A stretch of DNA of 64,000 nt from Streptomyces sp. NBC_00433 (GCA_036015235.1 CP107926.1:6068501-6132500); one strand, 5' to 3'; shown: positions 18,730 through 27,551, counted from the first letter of the stretch. The notes: generated from the sequence alone by a model not told the origin. Numbers and translations are program-made.

Positions 18730-19227
18730 ATGAGCACCACCCGGCCGTTCGCCGCGGATGACCCTGAGCCGGATTCGGGCGACCCCGCCGAGATCGGCGA
18801 GACGCAATCCCGTGAGGCGGAGTCCGATCGGCGGCTCCAGCTCACCGGTGAGAGCGGCATCGTGCCGCGGGCCAGGGACTTCACCCGGCAGGCGCTGCGC
18901 GACTGGGGGTGGCTGCCCGCCGCCACCGCCGATCGCAGAGCCGCCGCCGAGGACGTCCTGCTCGTGGTCTCCGAGCTGGTCACCAACGCGTGCCTGCACG
19001 CAGGCGGTCCGGAGGAGCTGCTGCTGCGCCGCAGCCCCAAGTCGCTGCGCCTCGAAGTCGTCGACAGCGGCCCCGGCGAGCCCGCCCCCCGCACCCCGCA
19101 CCGGGCGGGACGCCCCGGCGGCCACGGGATGTTCATAGTCCAGCGCCTGTGCCTCGACTGGGGTGTCATCCGCAACGGCGACCAGCCGGGCAAGACGGTC
19201 TGGGCGGAGCTCGCGGCGCCGTCCTGA
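18730..19227 (+). CDS. ATP-binding anti-sigma factor (SpoIIAB/RsbW-like HATPase)
   Basis: The 165-aa protein has the GHKL/HATPase_c fold: N-box EDVLLVVSELVTNACLHAGG (about 75-93), G1 VVDSGPGEP, and G2 GGHGMFIVQRL. Such proteins bind and inhibit a cognate sigma factor and phosphorylate the STAS antagonist. The first 40 residues are variable and acidic. Start ATG follows GGTGAGGCCTAG. The partner is most likely the sigma factor at 17102-17962. Its stop is followed by an unusual tandem repeat. Confidence 0.88.
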   Translation: MSTTRPFAADDPEPDSGDPAEIGETQSREAESDRRLQLTGESGIVPRARDFTRQALRDWGWLPAATADRRAAAEDVLLVVSELVTNACLHAGGPEELLLRRSPKSLRLEVVDSGPGEPAPRTPHRAGRPGGHGMFIVQRLCLDWGVIRNGDQPGKTVWAELAAPS

Positions 19228-19283
19228 ACGGCCGGTGAGCCCCCGGGCCGCCGGCAATGCGCCACGCCGTTGATACGTCCTCG

Positions 19284-19406
19284 GGTCCGTGGCAGTGTGC
19301 GGCGCTTTTGTCCTTACGCGGGCCCGTCGACTGCTGTGTGCCGAGCTTTTCTCCTTACGCAGGCCGGTCCGTGGCAATGTGCCGCGTCTTCGCCCGTACG
19401 CCCGCC
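19284..19406. repeat. three-unit 41-bp degenerate tandem repeat
   Basis: Units run 19284-19324, 19325-19365 and 19366-19406 with exactly equal length. The best conserved core is GCTTTTCTCCTTACGC with small changes, and pairwise identity is about three quarters by eye. It lies between the 3' ends of the anti-sigma gene and the convergent MocR-type gene. The T-rich core stands out against the surrounding GC-rich DNA. I do not recognise the repeat. Confidence 0.75.
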
Positions 19407-19416
19407 GGCCGCGCCC

Positions 19417-20868
19417 TCATGGCCGCAGTACCCGCGTCAGTGCGGCGAGTGCCGCCGGGTAACCGCCCTCCCCGGGGGTGCCATAGCCGATGATCAGGCC
19501 CTGCGGGCGGCCGGGGGACGGGCTGGTGGTGCCGTCCGCGGTGTGCCAGTGCTCGCCCAGGGAGCCGACGGCGAGCCCCTCGGCCGCGGCCCGGCGCAGC
19601 GTCGCCGCCTCGTCGGGGCCGTCCTGCGGCAGGTTGACCAGCGCGTGCAGCCCGGCCGCGATGCCCCGCACCTCGACGCCCGGACGCACCGCGGCGGCTT
19701 CTAAACGCTCGACCAGCAGGTCGCGGCGGCGCCGGTAGCGCAGCCGGGCGGCGCGGACATGCCGGTCGTAGGCGTGGTCGGCGATCAGGTCGGCCAGTGC
19801 CAACTGGCCCACGGCGCCGGTGTGGTAGTCGCTGTAGAGCTTGGCCTCGGCGACCGGCTGCACCAGGTGCGGCGGCAGCACCATCCAGCCGAGCCGCAGC
19901 GCCGGCCCCAGCGTCTTGGACGCGGTGCCGAGGTAGACGACCTGGTCGGGAGCGGTGCCCTGGAGCGCGCCCACCGGCTGCCTGTCGTAGCGGAATTCGC
20001 CGTCGTAGTCGTCCTCGATCAGGAGGCCGCCGCTCTCCCGCGCCCAGTCGGTGAGCGCGTGCCTGCGGGCCGGGTGGAGGGTGACGCCGGTCGGGTACTG
20101 GTGGGCCGGGGTGACCACCACCGCGTCCATCGGCCGCAGGTCCCCGCCCGCGCCGTGCCCGTCGACCGGCAGCGGCACCACCCGGCCGCCGGCCCGCCGC
20201 ACGACCTCGCGGTGGAAGGGCAGCCCCGGGTCCTCCATGCCGACCACGGGACCGCCCAGCACCCCGGTCAGCAGCGAGAGGCCCTGCACGTAGCCGGAGA
20301 CGACCACGATCCGGTCGGGCTCCGCGACCACCCCGCGGGTCCTGCCGAGGTATTCGGCCAGGGCCGCCCGCAGCTCGGCCTTGCCGCGCGGGTCGCCGTA
20401 GTCGTAGGCCGCGGACGGCACGGCGGCCAGCGCGCGGCGGGTGGCGCGCAGCCAGGCGGAGGTGGGGAAGGACGTGACGTCGGGGCTGCCGGGCCGCAGG
20501 TCGTGGCGCGGCGGGCGGGCGGCCGCCGATCTGCCCGGCGCCTGCGGGGGCGGTCCCTGCGGGCGGTCGGCGACGACCGTGCCCGAGCCCTGGCGGGCGG
20601 TCAGGTAGCCCTCGGCGGTGAGCTGGTCGTAGGCCGCCTTGACCGTGCCGCGGGACAGCCCCGTCTGCCCGGCCAGCCGGCGGCTGGACGGCAGCCGGCT
20701 GCCGGGGGCGAGCCGCCCGCGGCGCACAGCGTCGCGCAGCGCCCGCTCAAGGGCCGCCCTGCGCCCGTACGAGGCGCCGGGCGGCAGGTCGAGGCGCAGG
20801 TCGAGATGCAGGTCCACACCGGTCTCCCGGTGCTCGCCCACCGATGAAGTGGGCCAGGAATCGTCCAT
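19417..20868 (-). CDS. MocR/PdxR-family regulator (GntR HTH plus aminotransferase fold)
   Basis: The 483-aa protein has a GntR winged HTH at about 30-95 (RAALERALRDAVRRGRLAPG, SRRLAGQTGLSRGTVKAAYDQL) joined to a class I aminotransferase domain (about 125-480). The PLP lysine is visible in VVYLGTASKTLGPALRLGWM. PdxR proteins sense PLP and activate PLP synthesis genes, while other MocR members control diverse genes. Here it is divergent from an AhpD-like gene 47 bp away, so that gene is the probable target. TAAGGT lies eight bases before the ATG, implying a leaderless transcript. Confidence 0.9.
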   Translation of the reverse strand: MDDSWPTSSVGEHRETGVDLHLDLRLDLPPGASYGRRAALERALRDAVRRGRLAPGSRLPSSRRLAGQTGLSRGTVKAAYDQLTAEGYLTARQGSGTVVADRPQGPPPQAPGRSAAARPPRHDLRPGSPDVTSFPTSAWLRATRRALAAVPSAAYDYGDPRGKAELRAALAEYLGRTRGVVAEPDRIVVVSGYVQGLSLLTGVLGGPVVGMEDPGLPFHREVVRRAGGRVVPLPVDGHGAGGDLRPMDAVVVTPAHQYPTGVTLHPARRHALTDWARESGGLLIEDDYDGEFRYDRQPVGALQGTAPDQVVYLGTASKTLGPALRLGWMVLPPHLVQPVAEAKLYSDYHTGAVGQLALADLIADHAYDRHVRAARLRYRRRRDLLVERLEAAAVRPGVEVRGIAAGLHALVNLPQDGPDEAATLRRAAAEGLAVGSLGEHWHTADGTTSPSPGRPQGLIIGYGTPGEGGYPAALAALTRVLRP

Positions 20869-20915
20869 GAAAGTGGACCTTACCCAGGATCCACCCGGTC
20901 GGTAGGTTCAGTGTC
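20869..20915. promoter_or_regulatory. 47-bp divergent promoter region with inverted repeat
   Basis: Both genes have -10 boxes just before their start codons: TAAGGT for the regulator (20882-20877, minus strand) and TAGGTT for the AhpD-like gene (20903-20908). The latter pairs with TTACCC (20880-20885) at 17-bp spacing. GTGGA (20873-20877) and TCCAC (20889-20893) form an inverted repeat between them, the likely MocR binding site. Confidence 0.5.
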
Positions 20916-21416
20916 ATGAGCACTGAGACCTCCACCGCCGCGAGCGCCCCCACCACCGGGCAGGACTTCGTGGTCCCCGCCGTCCGCCTCGCCGTGGACA
21001 CCCTCGTCCCGCACGTCAACCGGGCCATGAACGCGCTGGACGCCGCGGCCCGCGACATCAGCGTCGAAGCGCCGCTGCTCGAACTGGTCAGGGCCCACGC
21101 CTCGCAGTTGAACGGCTGCGCCTACTGCGTCGACACCCACAGCAAGGACGCCCGCGAGGGCGGCGAGAGCGAGCGCCGCCTCTACGCGCTGCCGGTGTGG
21201 CGGGAGACCCCCTTCTTCACCGCACGCGAGCGGGCGGCCCTGGAGCTGACCGAGGCCGTCACACGGCTCACCGACGGGCATGTCAGCGACGAGGTCTTCG
21301 CCCGCGCCGCCGCCCAGTTCGAGGACAGGGAACTGGCCGAACTCATCTGGGCGATCACCGTCATCAACGCCTGGAACAGGCTGGGCGCCACCGCCCGCCC
21401 CTGGGCGTTGTCCTGA
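20916..21416 (+). CDS. carboxymuconolactone decarboxylase/AhpD-family protein
   Basis: The 166-aa all-helical AhpD-like protein has the redox motif QLNGCAYCVDTHSKDA (CxxC with downstream His, about 65-75). This is the alkylhydroperoxidase signature in which the cysteines reduce peroxides or accept electrons from a partner. Lactone decarboxylase activity is less likely, given the CxxC. TAGGTT ends seven bases before the ATG, and there is no ribosome binding site, so the mRNA is probably leaderless. It is divergent from a MocR regulator. Confidence 0.9.
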   Translation: MSTETSTAASAPTTGQDFVVPAVRLAVDTLVPHVNRAMNALDAAARDISVEAPLLELVRAHASQLNGCAYCVDTHSKDAREGGESERRLYALPVWRETPFFTARERAALELTEAVTRLTDGHVSDEVFARAAAQFEDRELAELIWAITVINAWNRLGATARPWALS

Positions 21417-21421
21417 CCGCT

Positions 21422-21447
21422 CCGCGGCCGGCACGGGGCGGCCGCGG
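21422..21447 (+). terminator. GC-rich hairpin after the AhpD-like gene
   Basis: CCGCGGCCG and CGGCCGCGG pair over an 8-nt loop, six bases after the stop codon. No U-tract is present. Confidence 0.5.
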
Positions 21448-21513
21448 GGGGCGTGAGCGGACAGCGGCGTACCACCACCTCGCGCCCGCGGGGTGCGGAC
21501 TACCATCAAGCCC

Positions 21514-22188
21514 ATGACCCGCGTACTTCTGGCCGAGGACGACGCATCCATCTCGGAACCGCTCGCGCGCGCTCTGCGCCGCGAGGGTTACGAGGTCGAG
21601 GTGCGCGAGGACGGACCCACCGCGCTGGAGGCGGCGCTGCTGGGTTCCGTCGACCTGGTGGTGCTCGACCTGGGCCTGCCCGGGATGGACGGCCTCGACG
21701 TGTGCCGGCGGATCCGCACCGAGGGCCACACCTTCCCGGTGCTGGTGCTGACCGCCCGCGCGGACGAGGTCGACACGGTCGTCGGCCTGGACGCCGGCGC
21801 GGACGACTACGTCACCAAGCCCTTCCGGCTCGCCGAACTGCTGGCCCGGGTGCGCGCCCTGCTGCGGCGCGGCACCACCGAGCCCGCGCAGCCGTCCACC
21901 CACGGGGTGCGGATCGACGTCGAGTCGCACCGCGCCTGGATGGGCGACGACGAACTGCAGCTCACCGCGAAGGAATTCGACCTGCTCCGGGTGCTGGTAC
22001 GGGACGCAGGCCGGGTCGTCACCCGCGAGCAGTTGATGCGCGAGGTGTGGGACACCACCTGGTGGTCGTCCACCAAGACCCTCGACATGCACATCTCCTG
22101 GCTGCGCAAGAAACTCGGCGACGACGCGGCCAACCCGCGGTATATCTCCACGGTTCGCGGAGTCGGTTTCCGGTTCGAGAAGAACTGA
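21514..22188 (+). CDS. OmpR/PhoB-family response regulator
   Basis: The 224-aa regulator has a receiver domain (1-115) with acidic pocket EDD (about 8-10), phosphoacceptor Asp in VVLDLGLPG, Thr in VLTARADE and Lys in DYVTKPF. It also has an OmpR winged helix (about 130-222; TAKEFDLLRVL, WWSSTKTLDMHISWLRKKLG, TVRGVGFRFE). The kinase gene follows 12 nt downstream. I chose ATG 21514 because it opens the receiver fold and follows TACCAT by seven bases, a leaderless arrangement. An ATG at 21493 is in frame but upstream of the likely transcript start. Confidence 0.93.
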   Translation: MTRVLLAEDDASISEPLARALRREGYEVEVREDGPTALEAALLGSVDLVVLDLGLPGMDGLDVCRRIRTEGHTFPVLVLTARADEVDTVVGLDAGADDYVTKPFRLAELLARVRALLRRGTTEPAQPSTHGVRIDVESHRAWMGDDELQLTAKEFDLLRVLVRDAGRVVTREQLMREVWDTTWWSSTKTLDMHISWLRKKLGDDAANPRYISTVRGVGFRFEKN

Positions 22189-22200
22189 CCCGCCACCGCC

Positions 22201-23466
22201 GTGCGCCGCCGTCTCATCTCCTCCACGCTTGCCGTGGTGCTCGTCGTCATCGCCGTCTTCGGGCTGTCCCTGATCTTCGTGGAGACCAGGACCATCGAGA
22301 GCAGCGCGCGCGACGGCGTCGAGTCCGAGGCGGTGCGGCTGGTCGGCATCGTGGAGAACCGCATCCTTGCCGGCGAGAGCATCGACGCCAAGGGCCTGGA
22401 CCGGCAGATCGCCGCCGACCGCTTCGCCGTGGTGCAGGTGCCCGGCCGCCCGCAGGTCACCCTCGGCAGCCGCCCCAAGGGCAAGGTCATCACCTCCACC
22501 CAGCGCGGCGACCACGGCGAGTCCGTCACCGTGGAGCAGCCGCGGTCCACCGTCAGCGAGGAGATCGGCCGCAATCTGCTGGTGATCCTGGCCGTCGCGC
22601 TGCTCGCCGTGATGGCCGCGGTGGGCCTCGCCGTACGCCAGGCCAAGCGGTTGGCCAGCCCGCTCAGCGACCTCGCGGCGACCGCCGAGCGCCTCGGCTC
22701 CGGCGACCCGCGCCCCCGGCACCGCCGCTACGGCGTGCCCGAGCTGGACCGGATCGCCGACGTGCTGGACGCCAGCGCCGAGCGGATCGGGCGGATGCTC
22801 ACCGCCGAGCGCCGGCTCGCCTCCGACGCCTCGCACCAGCTGCGGACCCCGCTGACCGCGCTGTCGATGCGGCTGGAGGAGATCGTGGCCACCGACGACC
22901 AGGAGACGGTCAAGGAGGAGGCGACGATCGCGCTCGGCCAGGTCGAGCGGCTCACCGACGTGGTGCAGCGGCTGCTGACCAACGCGCGCGACCCGCGGAC
23001 CGGCTCCGCGGTCTACTTCGACCTCGACGAGGTGATCAAGCAGCAGGTCGAGGAGTGGCGCCCGGCCTACCAGAACGAGGGCCGGGCCATCGTCCGCTCC
23101 GGCACCCCCGCGCTGCGGGCGGTCGGCACCCCGGGCGCGGTCGCGCAGGTCCTGGCCACGCTGATCGAGAACTCCCTGATGCACGGCTCGGGCACGGTGG
23201 GGCTGCGCACCAGGGTGACCGGCAACCAGGCGGTGGTCGAGGTGACCGACGAGGGCCGCGGGGTGCCCTCCGACCTGGGTGCGCGGGTCTTCGAGCGCAC
23301 GGTCAGCGGCCGCAATTCGACCGGGCTCGGCCTGGCGCTCGCCCGTGACCTCGCCGAGGCCGACGGCGGGCGGCTCGAACTGCTCCAGCAGCACCCGCCG
23401 GTCTTCGCGCTCTTCCTCGCCAGGGAGATGCAGCCCCCGCCGCCCCGCGAGGACATCGTCAGCTGA
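22201..23466 (+). CDS. sensor histidine kinase
   Basis: The 421-aa HK has TM1 (about 5-28), a roughly 95-residue extracytoplasmic sensor with no recognised fold, TM2 (about 122-145), a HAMP linker, the H-box SDASHQLRTPLTALSMR (phospho-His), N-box TLIENSLMHG, G1 VTDEGRGVP and G2 STGLGLALARDLAEADGG. It phosphorylates the response regulator encoded 12 nt upstream. The GTG start is directly coupled to that gene. The system does not look like MtrAB, and its signal is unknown. Confidence 0.93.
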   Translation: MRRRLISSTLAVVLVVIAVFGLSLIFVETRTIESSARDGVESEAVRLVGIVENRILAGESIDAKGLDRQIAADRFAVVQVPGRPQVTLGSRPKGKVITSTQRGDHGESVTVEQPRSTVSEEIGRNLLVILAVALLAVMAAVGLAVRQAKRLASPLSDLAATAERLGSGDPRPRHRRYGVPELDRIADVLDASAERIGRMLTAERRLASDASHQLRTPLTALSMRLEEIVATDDQETVKEEATIALGQVERLTDVVQRLLTNARDPRTGSAVYFDLDEVIKQQVEEWRPAYQNEGRAIVRSGTPALRAVGTPGAVAQVLATLIENSLMHGSGTVGLRTRVTGNQAVVEVTDEGRGVPSDLGARVFERTVSGRNSTGLGLALARDLAEADGGRLELLQQHPPVFALFLAREMQPPPPREDIVS

Positions 23467-23487
23467 AGGAGCGCGGACGCGGGCCGG

Positions 23488-24033
23488 TCAGACGCGGCGG
23501 TTCGCGCCGGCCCTCCGCCGCTTGCGCCGGTCCTCCGACACGCCCGTCGCGCCGCCGCCCGCCGCCAGGAAGGACTCGGCCTGCTCCACCGCGTCCCGCG
23601 CGGGGATCGCCCGGAAGACCCAGGTGCGGTACGACCAGAAGCGGAAGAGCGTCGCCACACCGATGCCGAGGAATTTGAAGATGTTGCTCTGCAGCTGGCT
23701 GTCCCAGTCGAAGCCGTACGTGGCCACGAACAGCACGCCGTTCTCGATCACCAGGCCGATGCAGCTGAAGAGCAGGAAGAGCCCCAGCTCCTTGGTGCGG
23801 CCGGCCTTGTCGCGGTCCCGGTAGGTGAAATAGCGGAAGCCCACGTAGTTGAAGGCGATGGACACCAGCGTCGCCAGCACACTGGCGCGGACCGTCTGCA
23901 GCCCGGTGTTGTGCCGCACCAGGTTGAAGACCCCGATGTTGACCAGGACGCCCGCGCCGCCCACCGCCCCGAACTTCGCGATCTCGCGGTACATCAGGGC
24001 CAGCTTGCCGCGCAGGGCGCTGAATCCGGTCAT
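23488..24033 (-). CDS. GtrA-family membrane protein
   Basis: The 181-aa protein has four TM helices (about 20-40, 50-70, 85-105 and 118-138) and the GtrA markers KFGAVGGAGVLVNIGVFNLV, FNYVGFRYFTYR and FRFWSYRTWVF. GtrA proteins are thought to move polyprenyl-phosphate-linked sugars across the membrane for cell-envelope glycosylation. The C-terminal 40 residues are charged and cytoplasmic. It is divergent from purK, an arrangement also found near the mycobacterial Rv3277/purK genes, which supports a conserved envelope role. Confidence 0.9.
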   Translation of the reverse strand: MTGFSALRGKLALMYREIAKFGAVGGAGVLVNIGVFNLVRHNTGLQTVRASVLATLVSIAFNYVGFRYFTYRDRDKAGRTKELGLFLLFSCIGLVIENGVLFVATYGFDWDSQLQSNIFKFLGIGVATLFRFWSYRTWVFRAIPARDAVEQAESFLAAGGGATGVSEDRRKRRRAGANRRV

Positions 24034-24230
24034 GGTGATCGCTCGGGCCCTGTCTGTGGGGGGTAGGTCGATGCCGCCGGCCGGCGGGGAGGATTTCGGT
24101 GTCCCTCATGCTAACCGCCCCCGTGAAGTCCGCCGCGGAGCCGTCCGTCGTTCGTGCGGCCGTACGGCGGATACGCTGGTAGGGCCATCAGCGGGGGACC
24201 GGCCCCCGTGCACCACCGGCAGGAATCAAC

Positions 24231-25370
24231 GTGACATTCCCCGTAGTCGGCATGGTCGGCGGCGGCCAGCTCGCCCGTATGACCCACGAGGCGGGCATCC
24301 CGCTCGGCATCAGGTTCAGGATTCTCAGCGACACCGCACAGGACTCGGCCGCGCAGGTCGCCGCGGACGTCACCGTCGGCGACTACCGCGACCTCGACAC
24401 GCTGCGTGCCTTCGCACAGGGCTGCGACGTGATCACCTTCGACCACGAGCACGTGCCGGCCGAGCACCTGCGCGCCCTGGAGGCGGAGGGCGTCGTCGTA
24501 CGCCCGGGGTCCGAGGCGCTGCTGCACGCGCACGACAAGGGCGTCATGCGGGCCAGGCTCGCCGAGCTCGGCGTGCCCTGCCCGCGCAACCGGATCGTCG
24601 CCGACCCGGCGGACGTCAGCCGCTTCGCCGCCGAGACCGCGGGATACCCGCTGGTCCTGAAGACCGTGCGCGGCGGCTACGACGGCAAGGGCGTGTGGTT
24701 CGTCCGCGCCGAGGCGGACGCGGCAGACGCCTTCCGCGCCGGTGTGCCGGTGCTCGCCGAGGAGAAGGTCGACTTCGTGCGCGAGCTGGCCGCGAATGTC
24801 GTGCGCTCGCCGCACGGCCAGGCGGTGGCCTATCCGGTGGTGGAGTCCGTGCAGGTCAACGGGGTGTGCGACACGGTGATCGCGCCCGCGCCCGGCCTGT
24901 CCGACGCGCTCTCCGCGCGGGCCCAGCGCCTCGCGCTGACGGTGGCCCGAGAGCTGGGCGTGGTGGGCCACCTCGCGGTCGAGCTGTTCGAGACCGCCGA
25001 CGGCCGCATCCTGGTCAACGAGCTGGCGATGCGCCCGCACAACAGCGGCCACTGGACCATGGACGGCGCCGCCACCTCGCAGTTCGCCAACCACCTGCGG
25101 GCCGTCCTCGACCTGCCGCTCGGCGACCCGCGCCCGCGGGCCCGCTGGACGGTGATGGCCAACGTGCTCGGCGGCGACTACCCCGACATGTACGCCGGCT
25201 ATCTGCACTGCATGGCCCGCGACCCCGGGTTGAAGATCCACATGTACGGCAAGGACGTGAAGCCCGGCCGCAAGGTCGGCCACGTCAACACCTACGGCGA
25301 CGACCTGGACGACGTGCGCGAGCGCGCCCGTCACGCGGCCGACTACCTGCGAGGGACGATCGATGAGTGA
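24231..25370 (+). CDS. purK: 5-(carboxyamino)imidazole ribonucleotide synthase
   Basis: The 379-aa ATP-grasp enzyme carboxylates AIR with bicarbonate and ATP (purine synthesis). It shows the N-terminal VVGMVGGGQLARM, the ATP-grasp lysine region VLKTVRGGYDGKGVWFV and the metal-binding ELFETADGRILVNELAMRPHNSGH, cited here in parts. GTG start with LVG-type N-terminal alignment. The last 8 nt overlap purE, consistent with translational coupling. Confidence 0.96.
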   Translation: MTFPVVGMVGGGQLARMTHEAGIPLGIRFRILSDTAQDSAAQVAADVTVGDYRDLDTLRAFAQGCDVITFDHEHVPAEHLRALEAEGVVVRPGSEALLHAHDKGVMRARLAELGVPCPRNRIVADPADVSRFAAETAGYPLVLKTVRGGYDGKGVWFVRAEADAADAFRAGVPVLAEEKVDFVRELAANVVRSPHGQAVAYPVVESVQVNGVCDTVIAPAPGLSDALSARAQRLALTVARELGVVGHLAVELFETADGRILVNELAMRPHNSGHWTMDGAATSQFANHLRAVLDLPLGDPRPRARWTVMANVLGGDYPDMYAGYLHCMARDPGLKIHMYGKDVKPGRKVGHVNTYGDDLDDVRERARHAADYLRGTIDE

Positions 25371-25905
25371 AGCGCGCGAGACGACCGCGCCCGCGGTGGG
25401 CATCGTCATGGGCTCCGACTCCGACTGGCCGGTGATGGAGGCCGCGGCCCACGCGCTGCAGGAGTTCGACGTCACCTTCGAGGTCGACGTCGTCTCGGCC
25501 CACCGCATGCCGCACGAGATGATCGCCTACGGGGAGCAGGCCGCGGGCCGCGGGATCCAGGCGGTCATCGCGGGCGCCGGCGGCGCCGCGCACCTGCCCG
25601 GCATGCTCGCCTCGGTCACCCCCCTGCCGGTCATCGGGGTACCGGTGCCGCTGAAGTACCTGGACGGCATGGACTCGCTGCTGTCCATCGTGCAGATGCC
25701 GGCCGGTGTGCCGGTCGCCACGGTCTCGGTGGGCGGCGCGCGCAATGCGGGGCTGCTCGCGGTCCGCATCCTGGCCGCGCACGACCAGGTGCTGCAGGCG
25801 CGGATGCGGGACTTCCAGGTGTCGCTCAACGAGCAGGCCACCGAGAAGGGCCGCAGGCTGCGCGCCAAGGTGACCGGGGCGGCGGGCTTCGGCTTCGCCA
25901 AGTAG
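25363..25905 (+). CDS. purE: N5-carboxyaminoimidazole ribonucleotide mutase
   Basis: The 180-aa class I PurE moves the carboxyl group of N5-CAIR to C4. It has GIVMGSDSDWPVME (substrate loop), VVSAHRMPHEM (catalytic His), IAGAGGAAHLPGM and LDGMDSLLSIVQMPAGVPVATV, all canonical. The C-terminal 20 residues are basic. The ATG overlaps purK by 8 nt. The purK-purE order matches the conserved actinobacterial block. Confidence 0.96.
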   Translation: MSEARETTAPAVGIVMGSDSDWPVMEAAAHALQEFDVTFEVDVVSAHRMPHEMIAYGEQAAGRGIQAVIAGAGGAAHLPGMLASVTPLPVIGVPVPLKYLDGMDSLLSIVQMPAGVPVATVSVGGARNAGLLAVRILAAHDQVLQARMRDFQVSLNEQATEKGRRLRAKVTGAAGFGFAK

Positions 25906-25954
25906 GGCGCCGGGCACGGCCGTGTGCGGTGGCGGCGCAATGTACGCCGCCGCA

Positions 25955-25960
25955 TAGGCT
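25955..25960 (+). promoter_or_regulatory. -10 box TAGGCT directly before the dipeptidase start
   Basis: TAGGCT ends seven bases before the ATG at 25968, and no ribosome binding site lies between. This predicts a leaderless transcript. No -35 was recognised. Confidence 0.5.
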
Positions 25961-25967
25961 GGCCTGC

Positions 25968-27146
25968 ATGGACCTCCTCGCCCGCGCCCGTGACCTGCTC
26001 GCCGCCCACCCTGTCGTCGACGGGCACAACGACCTGCCGTGGGCGCTGCGCAAGCAGGTCTCCTACGACCTCGACCGGCTGGACATCGCGGCCGACCAGA
26101 GCGACCGGCTGCACACCGACATCCCGCGGCTGCGGGCCGGCGGCGTCGGCGGGCAGTTCTGGTCGGTCTACGTGTCGGTGGAGCTGGCCGGCGCGGACGC
26201 GGTCACCGCGACCCTGGAGCAGATCGACGTCGTCCACCGGATGACCGAGCGCTACCCCGACGACCTGGCGCTCGCCCTGACCGCCGACGACATCGAGGAA
26301 GCCCGTGGCAGGGGCCGCATCGCGTCGCTGATGGGCGCCGAGGGCGGCCACAGCATCGACTGCTCCCTGGCCGTCCTGCGGGCCTTCTACGCGCTCGGCG
26401 TGCGCTACATGACGCTCACGCACAACGACAACACCCCGTGGGCGGACTCCGCGACCGACGAGCCCGCCGCCGGGGGCCTGACCGCCTTCGGCGAGGAGGT
26501 CGTCAGGGAGATGAACCGGCTCGGCATGCTGGTGGACCTCTCGCACGTCTCCGCCGACACCATGCGCGCCGCCCTGCGGGTGGCCGAGGCGCCGGTGCTC
26601 TTCTCGCACTCCTCGGCCCGCGCGGTCTGCGACCACGTGCGCAACATCCCCGACGACGTACTCGCCCAGCTGCCCGCCAACGGGGGCGTGGCCATGGCCA
26701 CCTTCGTACCGAAATTCATCCTGCCCGCCGCCATCGAGTGGACCGCGGCGGCCGACGGGAACATGCGCGCGCACGGCCTGCACCCGCTGGACACCACTCC
26801 GGCGGGCATGGCCGTCCAGCGGGCGTACGAGGCGGAGCACCCGCGCCCGGCCGCCACCGCGGCGACCGTCGCCGACCACCTCGACCACATGCGCGAGGTG
26901 GCCGGCGTCGACCACATCGGCATCGGCGGCGACTACGACGGCACCGCTTTCACGCCCGAGGGCCTGACCGACGTGGCCGGCTATCCGAACCTGGTCGCCG
27001 AGCTGCTGCGCCGCGGCTGGTCGGACGCCGACCTGGCAAAGCTGACCTGGCACAACGCGGTGCGGGTGCTGCGTGACGCGGAGTCCGCGGCGGCCGTGCT
27101 CCGGGTGAAGCGCGGCCCGTCGACCATGGCGGAGCCGGTCGGCTGA
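25968..27146 (+). CDS. membrane dipeptidase (M19 family)
   Basis: The 392-aa zinc dipeptidase of the renal dipeptidase family has the metal-binding VDGHNDLPW (HxD, about 16-24), the bridging Glu in MGAEGGHSID, a central VDLSHVS, a VLFSHSSAR block and HIGIGGDYDG (substrate Asp). It cleaves dipeptides, sometimes D-containing ones. No signal peptide is evident, so it is probably cytoplasmic. The start is fixed by the leaderless promoter just before it. An upstream in-frame ATG at 25929 lies before the transcript start. It stands downstream of purE with its own promoter. Confidence 0.92.
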   Translation: MDLLARARDLLAAHPVVDGHNDLPWALRKQVSYDLDRLDIAADQSDRLHTDIPRLRAGGVGGQFWSVYVSVELAGADAVTATLEQIDVVHRMTERYPDDLALALTADDIEEARGRGRIASLMGAEGGHSIDCSLAVLRAFYALGVRYMTLTHNDNTPWADSATDEPAAGGLTAFGEEVVREMNRLGMLVDLSHVSADTMRAALRVAEAPVLFSHSSARAVCDHVRNIPDDVLAQLPANGGVAMATFVPKFILPAAIEWTAAADGNMRAHGLHPLDTTPAGMAVQRAYEAEHPRPAATAATVADHLDHMREVAGVDHIGIGGDYDGTAFTPEGLTDVAGYPNLVAELLRRGWSDADLAKLTWHNAVRVLRDAESAAAVLRVKRGPSTMAEPVG

Positions 27147-27182
27147 CCCGGTCCGGCCCCGGTCAGGGCCGCGCCGCCCGCC

Positions 27183-27551
27183 TCAGCAGGCGCACAGGCA
27201 GAAGGGGTGTCCCGCCGGGTCGGCGTAGACCCGCCAGTTGCGGGTGCCGTCGAGGTCGCCCTCGAGCAGGGTCGCGCCCAGCGCGAGGACCCGCTTCTCC
27301 GCGTCGTCCAGCTCCGGGCGCGGCACCGCGATGTCCGTGTGGAACTGCTGCGGGCGCTCCGGGTCGGGCCACTGCGGCGCCCGGTGTCCGGGGGCGAGCT
27401 GGAAGGACAGCGCGGGACCTTCCTCCCGCTTGAGGTCCACCCACGTCTCGTCCTCGGCCTCGACGGTGCCGCCCACCAGCTCGGCGTAGAACGCGGCAAG
27501 GGCTGCGGGGTCGGGACAGTCGAGGACGACGGCGCTCAGCCGGCCGATCAT
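27183..27551 (-). CDS. VOC-superfamily (glyoxalase/dioxygenase-fold) protein
   Basis: The 122-aa single-VOC-module protein reads IGRLSAVVLDCPDPAALAAF, ends PAGHPFCLC, and contains FHTDIAVPRPELDDAEKRV. This subgroup of actinobacterial proteins often lacks a proven activity and may bind small ligands or drugs. AAAGGA lies eight bases before the ATG. It is divergent from the CGNR regulator gene, and the intergenic DNA has paired palindromes that probably link their expression. Confidence 0.85.
   Translation of the reverse strand: MIGRLSAVVLDCPDPAALAAFYAELVGGTVEAEDETWVDLKREEGPALSFQLAPGHRAPQWPDPERPQQFHTDIAVPRPELDDAEKRVLALGATLLEGDLDGTRNWRVYADPAGHPFCLCAC

Noticed and set aside
19284..19406. CRISPR array
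   Set aside because: Units are contiguous 41-mers without spacers, and no cas gene is near.
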